DNA from: Candidatus Methanoperedens sp.
Lineage (GTDB): Archaea; Halobacteriota; Methanosarcinia; Methanosarcinales; Methanoperedenaceae
Length of the DNA: 40,761 nucleotides
Assembly (NCBI GenBank): GCA_026552855.1
Contig: JAPMTX010000150.1
Location: 1-40,761, forward strand
Direction: 5' to 3'
The notes under the pieces are model-generated. The model worked only from the letters and a program-made list of their open reading frames with translations. It searched no databases and had not been told where the DNA came from. Shown here in pieces: positions 1 to 8,413 of this stretch (position 1 is the first letter of the stretch; each line of letters opens with the position of its first letter). The translations under genes and the position numbers were made by a program.

Positions 1-115
1 TATAGATTTTAACGCCATTGTCACATTTTAACCGCATTGCAATATTATATACCGTCTGAAATATATACATCCTGTTTCATCCTGAAAGATAGGGTCTGTA
101 AAGTCTGAGGATAAG

Positions 116-292
116 GTGGTTTAAAAACTCAAATACCTGGATTTTACAGCCGTAAAAACGTGGGGTTCGGCTAAATCCTTGAGAGAGCAGCCGAGCCCCA
201 GCATTGCCCGAAGGCATGGTAAGATTGGCTTTGAGATAACTTAAATCTTGCCTGGTTTTGCCTCCGGGGGGAAAAAATTAAAGGAGGAAGAA
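116..292 (+). promoter_or_regulatory. Promoter and structured leader of the S8 protein gene
   Basis: A TATA-like stretch (tttaaaaac, about 119-127) would place transcription start near 145-150. The following leader can fold into three consecutive hairpins. The first is an 11-bp stem, 162-172 with 189-199 (one G-U). The second is a short TGCC-cgaa-GGCA stem at 205-216. The third pairs 218-226 with 244-252 (one G-U). A strong ribosome binding site, aaggagg, lies at about 281-287, directly before the ATG at 294. Further upstream, 7-20 and 26-39 are near-identical direct repeats (12 of 14 bases) 19 bp apart, a possible activator site. The regulatory role is inference; the pairing is visible. Confidence 0.4.
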
Positions 293-293
293 C

Positions 294-2219
294 ATGAAAA
301 TAAGTAAAAGAATCGCATTTGGCGCACTGCTGGCTGCGGCGCTGCTGATAGCAGTTGCACTTGTGCCGTCCATAGGTGCGAATCCGAATGCAGGTCAAAC
401 GAAATCCGAAAAAGCCCTGGAGTATATATCGCAAAAGCACGCAATACCACAGGAACAGCTAATGGTAGTGAATGAAAAGGAAGCAAACTTTCCTTTATCC
501 AATAAAAAACTCTGGAGTGTAAAAATTCTGGATCCAATAACTACAGAAACATACATCGTGGACATTGATGAGGCGGGCAGTGTTGCAGATATTAAAGCAG
601 CAAAGGCATTGGAGATCGCCAAATATAAAGAAAAGTACGGCAAGAAGGAAGTAGATCTTCACGAAAAACTGCAAAAATTGAAGCCAGATGATACAGTGGA
701 AGTTGGAATCTGGTTATCCTCAATAGCAGATACACCAAAACCTGAGCGTGAAATTAGCGAGAGAGAATATAACGGGATGCTGGATACAAAGAGAAAGGCT
801 TATGCACAGAAAGAGAAACCTGTTATAGATACACTTAAAGCAAAGAATATAAACGTAAGATATGCATCCCAGTATGCGCCCCTGATTTATGCGGAGGTAC
901 CTGCAAAATTAATGGCTGAGATAGAAAACATACCAGAGGTTGAAGGAATATATCTGGCAAGAGAGTTTAAACCAGCGCTAGATATGGTAGCATCAACTGA
1001 AAAAGTACAGCCAGTATGGAATGCAGGAGTTACTGGAAGCGGAATCAAAGTAGCAATAGTAGAGCATGGTAAAATAGTATCCTCACATCCCAATCTTGCG
1101 ACAGGAATTGCCTATAACCCAAGTGACGGTGATGATTCTCATGCAACTCAGGTCGCAGGAATCGTTGCAACTGTTAATGATCCCACATACAAGGGAATAT
1201 CATATGGAGTACCGGGATTATTAAGCGCAAATGCCGGATACGGTAATGACGGAGAGGAAGCTAGATTTATTGCGGCTACGGAATGGGCAATTGCCAGCGG
1301 AGCAAATATATTGAGCAACAGTTGGGGAACCGGTGACAACTTAACCATGAAAGGTATAGATAGGTACTTTGACCATGTTGTTTGGAGTAATTATAAAACA
1401 GTGACGGCAGTTGCGGGGAATAATGTCACTGGTACGGGTAACGTCGTTTCACCAGGATTAGCCTACAACGTTATCACCGTTGGTGGATTTGATGATAAAG
1501 ACACATCGACGTGGTCAGACGATGCGATGTGGGGTATAGGACAGAGCCCGGGTTCATCCTGGAGAAACCCCATATCGAGAGACAGAGAAAAACCAGAGGT
1601 AGTCGCAGTAGCTACACACGGTTCTAGGACTATTACAAGTTTGCACCCTTGGTATCCGTATTTAAGACCGACGCCAGAAGCTGGAACCAGCTATGCGTCA
1701 CCGGCAGTAGCTGCAGAGGCTGCACTGCTCATGCAGGCTAGAAGCTGGCTGACAGGCTGGCCTGAAACAGTGAAAGCTGTCATCATGGCATCAGCAGTAC
1801 ACAACCTCGAGGGAAGCAGCAGGTTGAGCGAATATGATGGAGCGGGCGGGATAGACATCTCAAACGCGTATAATATTGCATTAAACCAGCGTATGCTTGG
1901 CAATGTGCTATATGCCAGCAGTTTCCCCAGAGACTATCCATTTACAGCAACTGCAGGACAAAAGGTTAGAGTAGTAATCACATGGGATTCTCATCCAGAC
2001 AACAACCACCCGCCAACAAGTGATACCTTGCAGTCGGACTTAGATATTTACATCTATGATCCAGCAGGGAACCTGGTAACTTCTTCGATTAGTTTTGACG
2101 CCAACTTCGAGATAGTCGAGTTTACAGCACCAGCGACAGGAAACTATAAAGCAAGGGCAACGGCATCCAGATTCGACGGAACAAAGGAATATGTAGGGTT
2201 TGCGTACACATACGTATAA
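294..2219 (+). CDS. Exported subtilisin-like (S8) serine peptidase homologue with Glu at the catalytic Asp position
   Basis: A 641-residue secreted protein of the subtilase (S8) fold. Residues 1-30 form a Sec signal peptide: basic start, hydrophobic core, and Ala-X-Asn-type end. Residues about 30-235 look like a propeptide region. The catalytic domain follows. His283 sits in SHATQVAGIVA, Ser466 in GTSYASP, and the oxyanion Asn376 in AVAGNN. The strand that normally carries the catalytic Asp (VAVIDTG in the family) reads VAIVEHG, with Glu257 in its place. After about residue 545 there is a beta-sandwich region (RVVITWDSHPD, DLDIYIYDPAGNLV) like pre-peptidase C-terminal or P-type domains. The start is fixed by a strong aaggagg site. 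A T-run (2227-2233) follows the stop, and a PrcB-like lipoprotein gene comes 28 bp later. It may be an active protease or a degenerate binding protein. Confidence 0.85.
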   Translation: MKISKRIAFGALLAAALLIAVALVPSIGANPNAGQTKSEKALEYISQKHAIPQEQLMVVNEKEANFPLSNKKLWSVKILDPITTETYIVDIDEAGSVADIKAAKALEIAKYKEKYGKKEVDLHEKLQKLKPDDTVEVGIWLSSIADTPKPEREISEREYNGMLDTKRKAYAQKEKPVIDTLKAKNINVRYASQYAPLIYAEVPAKLMAEIENIPEVEGIYLAREFKPALDMVASTEKVQPVWNAGVTGSGIKVAIVEHGKIVSSHPNLATGIAYNPSDGDDSHATQVAGIVATVNDPTYKGISYGVPGLLSANAGYGNDGEEARFIAATEWAIASGANILSNSWGTGDNLTMKGIDRYFDHVVWSNYKTVTAVAGNNVTGTGNVVSPGLAYNVITVGGFDDKDTSTWSDDAMWGIGQSPGSSWRNPISRDREKPEVVAVATHGSRTITSLHPWYPYLRPTPEAGTSYASPAVAAEAALLMQARSWLTGWPETVKAVIMASAVHNLEGSSRLSEYDGAGGIDISNAYNIALNQRMLGNVLYASSFPRDYPFTATAGQKVRVVITWDSHPDNNHPPTSDTLQSDLDIYIYDPAGNLVTSSISFDANFEIVEFTAPATGNYKARATASRFDGTKEYVGFAYTYV

Positions 2220-2223
2220 CCCT

Positions 2224-2240
2224 TTGTTTTTTTAATTTGA
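2224..2240 (+). terminator. T-rich tract after the S8 gene
   Basis: The bases just after the S8 stop read ctttgtttttttaattt. Archaeal intrinsic termination needs mainly a T-run in the non-template strand, so this could end or reduce transcription before the lipoprotein gene 28 bp downstream. It has no obvious stem. Confidence 0.35.
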
Positions 2241-2247
2241 GATTAAT

Positions 2248-2895
2248 ATGAAAATAAAATTTCTAATCTTTTCGTTGTTTGTTTTGATAACAGTGGCATC
2301 TCTTGGATGCATAGAATCCAAAATACCACCTACCCCTAATCAAACAGAAATCGCCAAACCTTCTGTAACTGAGCAAAAATTACCTGCTTCTAATACGATA
2401 AAACCATTAATAATCAATGATACATTCGAGACATGGTCAAGGGGCTACTGGTCAAATTCATCTTATAAACAACTCTATTTTAAAGTGATTACAAATTATA
2501 GCCAGTGGAATGATTTCTTAGAGGAGCAGGGCTATTTCGCTTGGCTTAAAGAAGGGGGTCCTATGAGGTTAGAAGGACAACTATTTCCTGGATTGAACGT
2601 AATGCCAAAAACAATAACATCTGCTGATCTTAATAACTATTTTATTATAGCTGCTATGATGGGTATAAAAGCAGTTGCAGAGGGCCCTGAAATTGAAATA
2701 AAAAATATAAGTAGAATAAATGATGTAATAAATGTCACTGTTCGGATGTATGATCCGAGAGGAGGGGCTGCTGTTGTCAGTGCGCCCTACCACATAGTCA
2801 TAGTTAAAAGGGAGCTGCTGCCCACGGGAAATTCCACGTTTGTTTTTAGGGATACTGAGGGTAAGGAACTTGAAAGACTATATGTGAAGGTATAA
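2248..2895 (+). CDS. Lipoprotein with PrcB-like C-terminal domain
   Basis: A 215-residue protein with a lipoprotein signal: a hydrophobic stretch at residues 5-19, then the lipobox SLGC (Cys21), then a Pro/Thr/Asn-rich linker to about residue 55. The rest resembles the PrcB family: a 'sqWndFl' helix, then a Leu-Asn-Asn-Tyr-Phe-Ile strand, a Met-Gly turn, and near residues 175-187 the motif SAPYHIVIVKR, close to the PrcB hallmark 'tsPyhivki'. In Treponema, PrcB is a lipoprotein that stabilises the subtilisin-family protease PrtP (dentilisin). Here the neighbour is a secreted S8 protein, so a similar partnership is likely but inferred. No good ribosome binding site precedes the ATG; a T-run separates the genes. 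AT-rich compared with downstream genes. Confidence 0.6.
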   Translation: MKIKFLIFSLFVLITVASLGCIESKIPPTPNQTEIAKPSVTEQKLPASNTIKPLIINDTFETWSRGYWSNSSYKQLYFKVITNYSQWNDFLEEQGYFAWLKEGGPMRLEGQLFPGLNVMPKTITSADLNNYFIIAAMMGIKAVAEGPEIEIKNISRINDVINVTVRMYDPRGGAAVVSAPYHIVIVKRELLPTGNSTFVFRDTEGKELERLYVKV

Positions 2896-3014
2896 AAGGA
2901 ATAAAAATTTTGAGGAGGTAGACCTGGCGATTCAACTGGATTTTAAAGAGTGCTGAACTTGAAATTATCTAGAAGGCTATCCCATCCCTTCGAAACAATT
3001 AAGTAACAGAAACA

Positions 3015-3024
3015 TATTTAAATA
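3015..3024 (+). promoter_or_regulatory. TATA box for cdc48
   Basis: The sequence tatttaaata lies 45-54 bp ahead of the cdc48 ATG, in a 170-bp non-coding gap. A ribosome binding site (gagggg, about 3055-3060) follows, so a short leader of about 20-25 nt is expected. Confidence 0.55.
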
Positions 3025-3068
3025 CCTATCTTGAATAAACTATTCAAAATAACTGAGGGGAAATAAAA

Positions 3069-5564
3069 ATGGATGAGATAACGCTCACCGTAGCAAAAGC
3101 CTACCCGAACGATTCGGGAAGAGGGATAGCCAGGCTGGACCCTCACACGTTGATGGTCCTGCAGCTTACGCCCGGCGATATAATAGAGATCGAAGGGAAA
3201 AGGCGCACGTCAGCGAAAGTCTGGAGGGCTGACCGCATAGACTGGGACCAGGATATCATACGCATAGACGGATTTATCAGGCAGAACGCAGGCGCGGGCA
3301 TAGGCGACAACGTGAAGGTTAAGAAGATAGAAGTCAAGATAGCTAACAGGGTCGTGCTGGCGCCGCCTGAGGGCACGTCCATCCAGTTCGGCGGGGAGGC
3401 TGAAGAGATGGTAAAACGCCAGATAATGAAGCGTTCGGTCATCAAAGGGGATATCATACCAGTCATGAGCACCATGGCTCATCCTTTCCTGGGGCGCGTG
3501 GTAACCGGGCAGACCATTCCCCTTATCGCGATCGAGGCTGAGCCAGAGGGCATAGTCATGATCACTGAAAGTACAGAGATAAAGCTCAGGGAGAAGCCTG
3601 TCGTGCTGGACGTGACAGGAACGGGAATAACCTATGAGGACATAGGAGGTCTCACCGACGAGATTCAGCGCCTGCGCGAGATGATAGAGCTTCCCATGAA
3701 GCATCCGGAGATATTCGAGAAACTGGGCATCGAGTCCCCCAAAGGCGTTCTTATGTTCGGTCCTCCCGGAACGGGCAAGACGCTCATTGCCAGGGCTGTA
3801 GCGAATGAATCGGGTGCGAATTTCTTCTCCATAGCAGGTCCTGAGATAATGAGCAAATACTACGGTGAGAGCGAACAGAGGCTGCGGGAGCTTTTCGAGC
3901 AGGCGAACAAAGAGGCTCCATCCATAATATTCATAGATGAGCTTGATTCTATTGCGCCCAAGAGGGAAGAGGTGACCGGCGAGGTAGAGCGCAGGGTCGT
4001 GGCGCAGCTACTTACCATGATGGACGGGCTCGAAGAGAGAGGTCAGGTCGTTGTGATAGGCGCTACGAACCGCATCGATGCCATCGATCCTGCACTCCGC
4101 CGTCCTGGCAGGTTTGACCGCGAGATAGAGATAGGAGTGCCGGACAGGAACGAGAGGATAGAGATCCTCCAGATACACACAAGAGGCATGCCGCTCGCAG
4201 AAGATGTCAAACTTGATTACATCGCTGAAAGGACGCACGGGTTCGTAGGCGCGGACATATCAGCTCTTGTAAGGGAAGGAGCCATGAAAGCCCTCAGAAG
4301 GTATCTTCCCCAGATAAAACTCGACGAAGCCGTCCCGCGCGAGATACTCAACAGCATGCAGGTCACGGTAAACGATTTCGAAGAGGCGCTCAAGGAAGTT
4401 GAACCCTCAGCCATGAGAGAGGTGCTGGTCGAGGTACCGAAAGTCTCATGGGACGATGTGGGAGGACTTGACGAGGCGAAGCAGGAGATAATAGAGGCTG
4501 TGGAATGGCCTCTTAAGAGCCCTGAAAAGTTCAAAAAGATGGGCATCCAGCCTCCGAAGGGCATACTTCTGTACGGTCCGCCCGGCACGGGCAAGACGCT
4601 TCTGGCAAAGGCGGTGGCGAACGAAAGCTCTGCCAATTTCATAAGCGTGAGAGGTCCGCAGCTTTTATCCAAATGGGTAGGAGAATCCGAGAAAGCGGTC
4701 AGGGAGGTGTTCAAGAAAGCGCGCCAGGTCTCACCGTGCGTGCTGTTCCTTGACGAGCTTGACGCCATAGCCCCAATCAGGGGAATGGACCTGGGCTCAA
4801 AAGCCTCGGAGCGCGTAGTCAACCAGTTGCTGACCGAGCTTGACGGCATCGAGACGTTAAAGAACGTGGTCGTGATAGCTGCGACCAACAGGCCTGAGAT
4901 AGTCGATCCTGCGCTTATCCGCTCAGGAAGGTTTGACAGGCTTGTATTCGTTGGACCTCCTGGCAAAGAAGGAAGGAAAGAAATATTTGAGATACATTTA
5001 AAGAATCTCAATGATGAACCTTTTGTGTTTAGCTGGGACAATACCCCCGGAAATGATAACAATGGACTTATAAAATTCCTAAAGGAAGAACTCAATATAG
5101 ATCGCGCAGAAAACGTAAAAATCACTAAAAATGATAAAGATAAAATAATCCGCGTTATTAACGAGAAAAAATCAGTAGAAATAACACTTGATGAGATTAA
5201 CGAAACGGCGATATTAATATTCAGTAACGGACGAACATATAATCTTAATGTAAAAAAGGAAAAAGGCAGACTAGACATATACGATAGTAAAAAACTCACG
5301 GACGATGTAAACATAGATGAACTGGCAGATCTTACAGAGAATTATGTGGGTGCAGATATTGAGTCATTATGCAGGGAGGCTGTGATGCTTGCCCTGCGTG
5401 AGAATTTCGATGCTGAAAAGGTGGAGATGAAGCATTTCCGCGAATCTTTGAAGAAAGTAAGACCTGCTCTTGTTGAAGGAATGATCGAATATTACGAGAA
5501 GCTCCAGGAGCAGTTCAAAGGCGGGACAAAACAGGAACAGAAGTCTTATATAGGTTATAGATAA
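3069..5564 (+). CDS. cdc48: Cdc48/VCP/p97-type AAA+ ATPase with an extra segment in D2
   Basis: An 831-residue double-ring unfoldase that extracts and unfolds proteins, normally feeding the proteasome in archaea. Order: double-psi beta-barrel N-domain (about 1-85), second N subdomain (about 95-180), D1 with Walker A GPPGTGKT (231-238) and Walker B IIFIDE (286-291), D2 with Walker A (503-510) and Walker B VLFLDE (558-563). Both arginine-finger loops (PGRFDR, SGRFDR) are present. The usual archaeal protein has about 735-760 residues. The excess is one segment of about 96 residues (about 647-742, bases about 5007-5294) at the start of the D2 lid: D1 reads [13 protein letters not shown] and D2 reads EIHLKN, then the insert, then KLTDDV. 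The reading frame is kept. The C-terminus ends GYR, with Tyr in the penultimate place as in proteasome-docking HbYX tails, though the hydrophobic position is Gly. Confidence 0.96.
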   Translation: MDEITLTVAKAYPNDSGRGIARLDPHTLMVLQLTPGDIIEIEGKRRTSAKVWRADRIDWDQDIIRIDGFIRQNAGAGIGDNVKVKKIEVKIANRVVLAPPEGTSIQFGGEAEEMVKRQIMKRSVIKGDIIPVMSTMAHPFLGRVVTGQTIPLIAIEAEPEGIVMITESTEIKLREKPVVLDVTGTGITYEDIGGLTDEIQRLREMIELPMKHPEIFEKLGIESPKGVLMFGPPGTGKTLIARAVANESGANFFSIAGPEIMSKYYGESEQRLRELFEQANKEAPSIIFIDELDSIAPKREEVTGEVERRVVAQLLTMMDGLEERGQVVVIGATNRIDAIDPALRRPGRFDREIEIGVPDRNERIEILQIHTRGMPLAEDVKLDYIAERTHGFVGADISALVREGAMKALRRYLPQIKLDEAVPREILNSMQVTVNDFEEALKEVEPSAMREVLVEVPKVSWDDVGGLDEAKQEIIEAVEWPLKSPEKFKKMGIQPPKGILLYGPPGTGKTLLAKAVANESSANFISVRGPQLLSKWVGESEKAVREVFKKARQVSPCVLFLDELDAIAPIRGMDLGSKASERVVNQLLTELDGIETLKNVVVIAATNRPEIVDPALIRSGRFDRLVFVGPPGKEGRKEIFEIHLKNLNDEPFVFSWDNTPGNDNNGLIKFLKEELNIDRAENVKITKNDKDKIIRVINEKKSVEITLDEINETAILIFSNGRTYNLNVKKEKGRLDIYDSKKLTDDVNIDELADLTENYVGADIESLCREAVMLALRENFDAEKVEMKHFRESLKKVRPALVEGMIEYYEKLQEQFKGGTKQEQKSYIGYR
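5007..5294 (+). other. AT-rich in-frame insertion in the D2 lid of cdc48
   Basis: About 96 codons absent from D1 and from ordinary archaeal Cdc48. I counted 31% GC (74 of 240) at 5041-5280, against 57% (34 of 60) in the D2 core at 4801-4860. The encoded segment is charged and Asn/Lys-rich, with FLKEELNID, two Lys-rich strands, then [11 protein letters not shown] and GRLDIYD: a small alpha-beta fold rather than a disordered linker. There are no intein splice residues at the edges. Junctions are judged by comparing D1 with D2, so they may be off by a few codons. Confidence 0.8.
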
Positions 5565-5621
5565 AAAAAGCAGGTAGACGAATCCATCTAAAAAAGCATC
5601 GGGTTCATAAAAGGGATTACT

Positions 5622-5885
5622 ATGGCGAAAATACTTGCAAAAAACTTGACAAATAAGAGGGTAATGCTTACTGACGGATCAGAACTCGGGACTGCGACCA
5701 ACGTTGTTATAGAGACACACACAGGAGAGCTTCTGTACCTGTTAGTGAGACCTTCTCCAGTGGTAGATACCTCAAAATACAAGGTACAGGATAGTTACAT
5801 AATGATACCGTTCGAAGCTGTCAGGGCAGCCAAGGATTACGCGATAGTTGATAAAAAACTTGTAACCGGCAGTGATTTTGATTAA
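5622..5885 (+). CDS. PRC-barrel domain protein
   Basis: An 87-residue protein that is a single PRC-barrel: a beta-rich small domain with LTDGSELGTATNVVIE near residues 17-32 and IMIPFEAVRAAKDYAIVD near 59-76, typical of the short archaeal family. PRC-barrels act as adaptor domains. Some archaeal members (CdpB in haloarchaea) link SepF/FtsZ in the divisome. Here the gene sits two places upstream of ftsZ in the same direction, which fits that role, but paralogues with other functions (RimM-like RNA contacts) exist. The aaaaggga site about 7 bp ahead supports this ATG. It lies 57 bp behind cdc48 and 29 bp ahead of dtdA, so it could be co-transcribed with both. Confidence 0.8.
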   Translation: MAKILAKNLTNKRVMLTDGSELGTATNVVIETHTGELLYLLVRPSPVVDTSKYKVQDSYIMIPFEAVRAAKDYAIVDKKLVTGSDFD

Positions 5886-5914
5886 TTTTTCGATGCGGTT
5901 TAGAAGGCAGTGTT

Positions 5915-7294
5915 TTGACAGGTGAAGCAAAGGTAACAATAGTTTGTTCAACTCAGGATAGAGCCAGCCAGAATATCAAAAAAAACCTTTTAGCCCTGAG
6001 AAAATGGGAGACCGGGTATCCGGAGTGCGGCTATTCTATTTTTGAATCAAGGAATTTCAGGATCGTAGAAATAAAAGAGCCTCTCATACTTCAGGACGGG
6101 CTGGATAAAAAGCTTCTCAAATGCGGTCTTCCGGCTGCGCTTTTAATCTTTGCGTCCAAACACAGGAGCAAGGACGGCAGGGCTATCCTGACCGTTCATT
6201 CTACCGGAAATCTCAGCGAGGCGAAGTTCGGGGGAAAAGAGAAGCGGCTTGCAGCGGCAGCGCCGCAGGCGGTTCGTTCGCTCCTGCGTTCCCTTAAGAT
6301 ACTGAGCGGGAACGAGGAGTACGAGGTCACTCTTGAATGCACCCACCACGGACCGAGCGATATAGAAACCCCTTCTGTCTTCGTTGAGATAGGAAGTAAC
6401 GAGGAGCAGTGGCTGGATGAAGCGGCTGGAAGGATCGTTGCGAACGCCATAATGATGTTGAAGGACGAAGACTCGCCCGTCGCTGTGGGCTTCGGGGGAA
6501 CGCACTACGCCCCAAGGCAGACTGCGCTCGTTTTAGAGACGGGTATCACTTTCGGTCACATCTTCCCCAACCACGCGCTGGATGAACTTGACGGGGAAAT
6601 GATACGGCAGGCGTTTAAGAGGTCAGCGGCTGATTTTGCGTACTTTGACAGGAAATCCATGAGAGCACAGCAGCGCGAAAAACTGGCTGCGATGGTTGAG
6701 AGCGCGGAGTTTGAGGTGCTTAAAGAGAGCGACATAAGGGACATGGACGGGATACCGTGGGAATTCTGCCTGCAGCTTCGCCAGAAGATAAAAGAAGTAT
6801 GCCCGAACGGTCGCCCCAGGATAACGGATAAGATACGGTGCGAGATACTATCGTGCCAGGACTGCATATGTCCCAAAGTGAAAATAGCCAGGATCAATCC
6901 TGCTCTTTTATCCGAAGCTGAGAAACTCGATAAAAAGAGGCTTGAGAAATTCCTCAGAGACCACAATATTGCGTATATCGAGTATGAGGACGGAAGGTTC
7001 GCGCATGTCATAATCGGGCTGGACAGCAACTGTGCAAGGCTGGCTGCAGAAGAATTGACGAACGAATGCACGGAGATCCTCAAAAAGCATTACGACTCTG
7101 GAGTGGATAGAGGAACGCTTGAAATAACGGAGAGAAAGTTCAGCCCTGAGCTTGCAAAGTCTCTCGGGATATCTGAAGGACCTCTCTTCGGGAGGCTGGC
7201 GCAGGGTAAATCCGTTGTTGTGAATGGAAAAACTATAAATCCAGATATGGTATATAAAACCAGTAAAAGAATTATTAAATTGAGTTACGATTGA
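5915..7294 (+). CDS. dtdA: D-aminoacyl-tRNA deacylase (archaeal DtdA type)
   Basis: A 459-residue protein starting with TTG (5915), preceded by a gaagg site. DtdA hydrolyses D-amino acids from mischarged tRNA (D-Tyr, D-Asp) with bound zinc. Family landmarks: the FASKHRSKDG segment near residue 85, LTVHSTGN near 98, CTHHGPSDIETPSVFVEIGS near 142-162, GFGGTHYAPRQ near 194, and FGHIFPNHAL near 213. The His-rich signature is therefore intact. After about residue 270 there is an extension of about 190 residues with a Cys-containing stretch (CEILSCQDCICPK) seen in longer euryarchaeal members. It ends 10 bp before ftsZ, so the two are probably one transcript. Confidence 0.9.
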   Translation: MTGEAKVTIVCSTQDRASQNIKKNLLALRKWETGYPECGYSIFESRNFRIVEIKEPLILQDGLDKKLLKCGLPAALLIFASKHRSKDGRAILTVHSTGNLSEAKFGGKEKRLAAAAPQAVRSLLRSLKILSGNEEYEVTLECTHHGPSDIETPSVFVEIGSNEEQWLDEAAGRIVANAIMMLKDEDSPVAVGFGGTHYAPRQTALVLETGITFGHIFPNHALDELDGEMIRQAFKRSAADFAYFDRKSMRAQQREKLAAMVESAEFEVLKESDIRDMDGIPWEFCLQLRQKIKEVCPNGRPRITDKIRCEILSCQDCICPKVKIARINPALLSEAEKLDKKRLEKFLRDHNIAYIEYEDGRFAHVIIGLDSNCARLAAEELTNECTEILKKHYDSGVDRGTLEITERKFSPELAKSLGISEGPLFGRLAQGKSVVVNGKTINPDMVYKTSKRIIKLSYD

Positions 7295-7304
7295 GGGATG
7301 AAAC

Positions 7305-8396
7305 ATGGAATCAATAATAAGTGAGGCAATAGCAAGGGCTGGAGAATCAAAGATGCCCCATGTCGGAGAAACGGATGAAGAACTTCTGGCAATTCTCCAG
7401 GAGCTAAAAACAAATATTGTGGTAATAGGGTGCGGTGGGTCCGGCTCAAATACCATACAGAGGGTATCTGATGAAGGGATTATAGGGGCAGAGCTGTACG
7501 CGCTCAACACGGATGCGCAGCATCTCCTCAACATCAAGGTAAGGAAGAAAATCCTGATAGGAAGAAGCAGGACGCGGGGTCTTGGAGCAGGAAGCATCCC
7601 TCAGATTGGAATGGACGCGGCGCAGGAATCAAAAGCGCAGATAGAGAAGGCGGTCGGGAATGCGGATATGGTTTTCGTGACCTGCGGTCTGGGAGGCGGC
7701 ACGGGCACAGGCGCAGCCCCGGTCGTGGCTGAAGTTGCGCGGGACTCAGGAGCGCTGACGATAGCGGTCGTCACACTGCCGTTCTCTGTTGAAGGTTCAA
7801 TACGCATGGAGAACGCTGAAGCAGGTCTTGAGCGGCTGCGCGATGTTGTGGATACTGTCATTGTCGTCCCGAACGATAAACTGCTTGAGGTCGTTCCCCA
7901 CCTTCCTCTCCAGGCAGCCTTCAAGGTATGCGACGAGGTGCTGATGCGTGCGGTGAAAGGGATCACGGAACTCATTACCAAACCCGGTCTTGTCAACCTT
8001 GATTTCGCAGATGTCAGGGTCATAATGCAGAAAAGCGGTGTAGCGATGATAGGTCTTGGCGAGGCAGAGGGCGAGAACAAGGCAATAGAATCCGTGCAGA
8101 AGGCACTCCGCAGTCCCCTGCTGGACGTCGATGTCTCTGGCGCGACAGCGGCTCTTGTCAACGTCGTCGGCGGACCGGATATGACCATATCCGAGGCTGA
8201 GAGCGTGGTGAATGAACTTTACACCCGCATCGATCCCAGAGCCAGACTGATATGGGGAGCCATGGTCGAGCCTGAGCTTGAGCATGTCATAAGGACGATG
8301 ATAGTCGTCACAGGCGTCAAATCCCCGCAGATACTTGGAAAGAACACGGGAGGAAATATAGCCACTGCGAGATACGGGATTGATCTTGTTAAATAG
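7305..8396 (+). CDS. ftsZ: Cell division GTPase FtsZ
   Basis: A 363-residue tubulin-family GTPase that polymerises into the Z-ring. N-terminal Rossmann motif [11 protein letters not shown] (40-50), tubulin signature GGGTGTG (130-136), the PFSVEG segment (159-164), and T7 synergy loop NLDFAD (231-236) with the Asp needed for hydrolysis across the polymer interface. A divergent N-terminal arm of about 35 residues precedes the GTPase, as in archaeal FtsZ1. The C-terminus is short and lacks an obvious conserved tail peptide. A gaggga site precedes the ATG. queE follows after 17 bp. The common archaeal partner secE is not next to it here. Confidence 0.97.
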   Translation: MESIISEAIARAGESKMPHVGETDEELLAILQELKTNIVVIGCGGSGSNTIQRVSDEGIIGAELYALNTDAQHLLNIKVRKKILIGRSRTRGLGAGSIPQIGMDAAQESKAQIEKAVGNADMVFVTCGLGGGTGTGAAPVVAEVARDSGALTIAVVTLPFSVEGSIRMENAEAGLERLRDVVDTVIVVPNDKLLEVVPHLPLQAAFKVCDEVLMRAVKGITELITKPGLVNLDFADVRVIMQKSGVAMIGLGEAEGENKAIESVQKALRSPLLDVDVSGATAALVNVVGGPDMTISEAESVVNELYTRIDPRARLIWGAMVEPELEHVIRTMIVVTGVKSPQILGKNTGGNIATARYGIDLVK

Positions 8397-8413
8397 GCTT
8401 AGATCGTATTTTA

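Noticed and set aside
2932-2968. A strong gaggaggt site followed by a ten-codon reading starting with CTG before cdc48.
   Set aside because: CTG is not a usual start and the peptide is too short to judge; it lies upstream of the cdc48 TATA box and is probably chance.
5007-5294. The Cdc48 insert considered as an intein.
   Set aside because: It has no Cys/Ser at the start, no His-Asn at the end, and is too short, with no splicing or homing motifs.
4217-5314. A 365-codon open frame antisense to the second half of cdc48.
   Set aside because: It is the shadow of the cdc48 codons: Ser/Leu-rich, with no ribosome binding site or recognisable domain, and cdc48 is certain.
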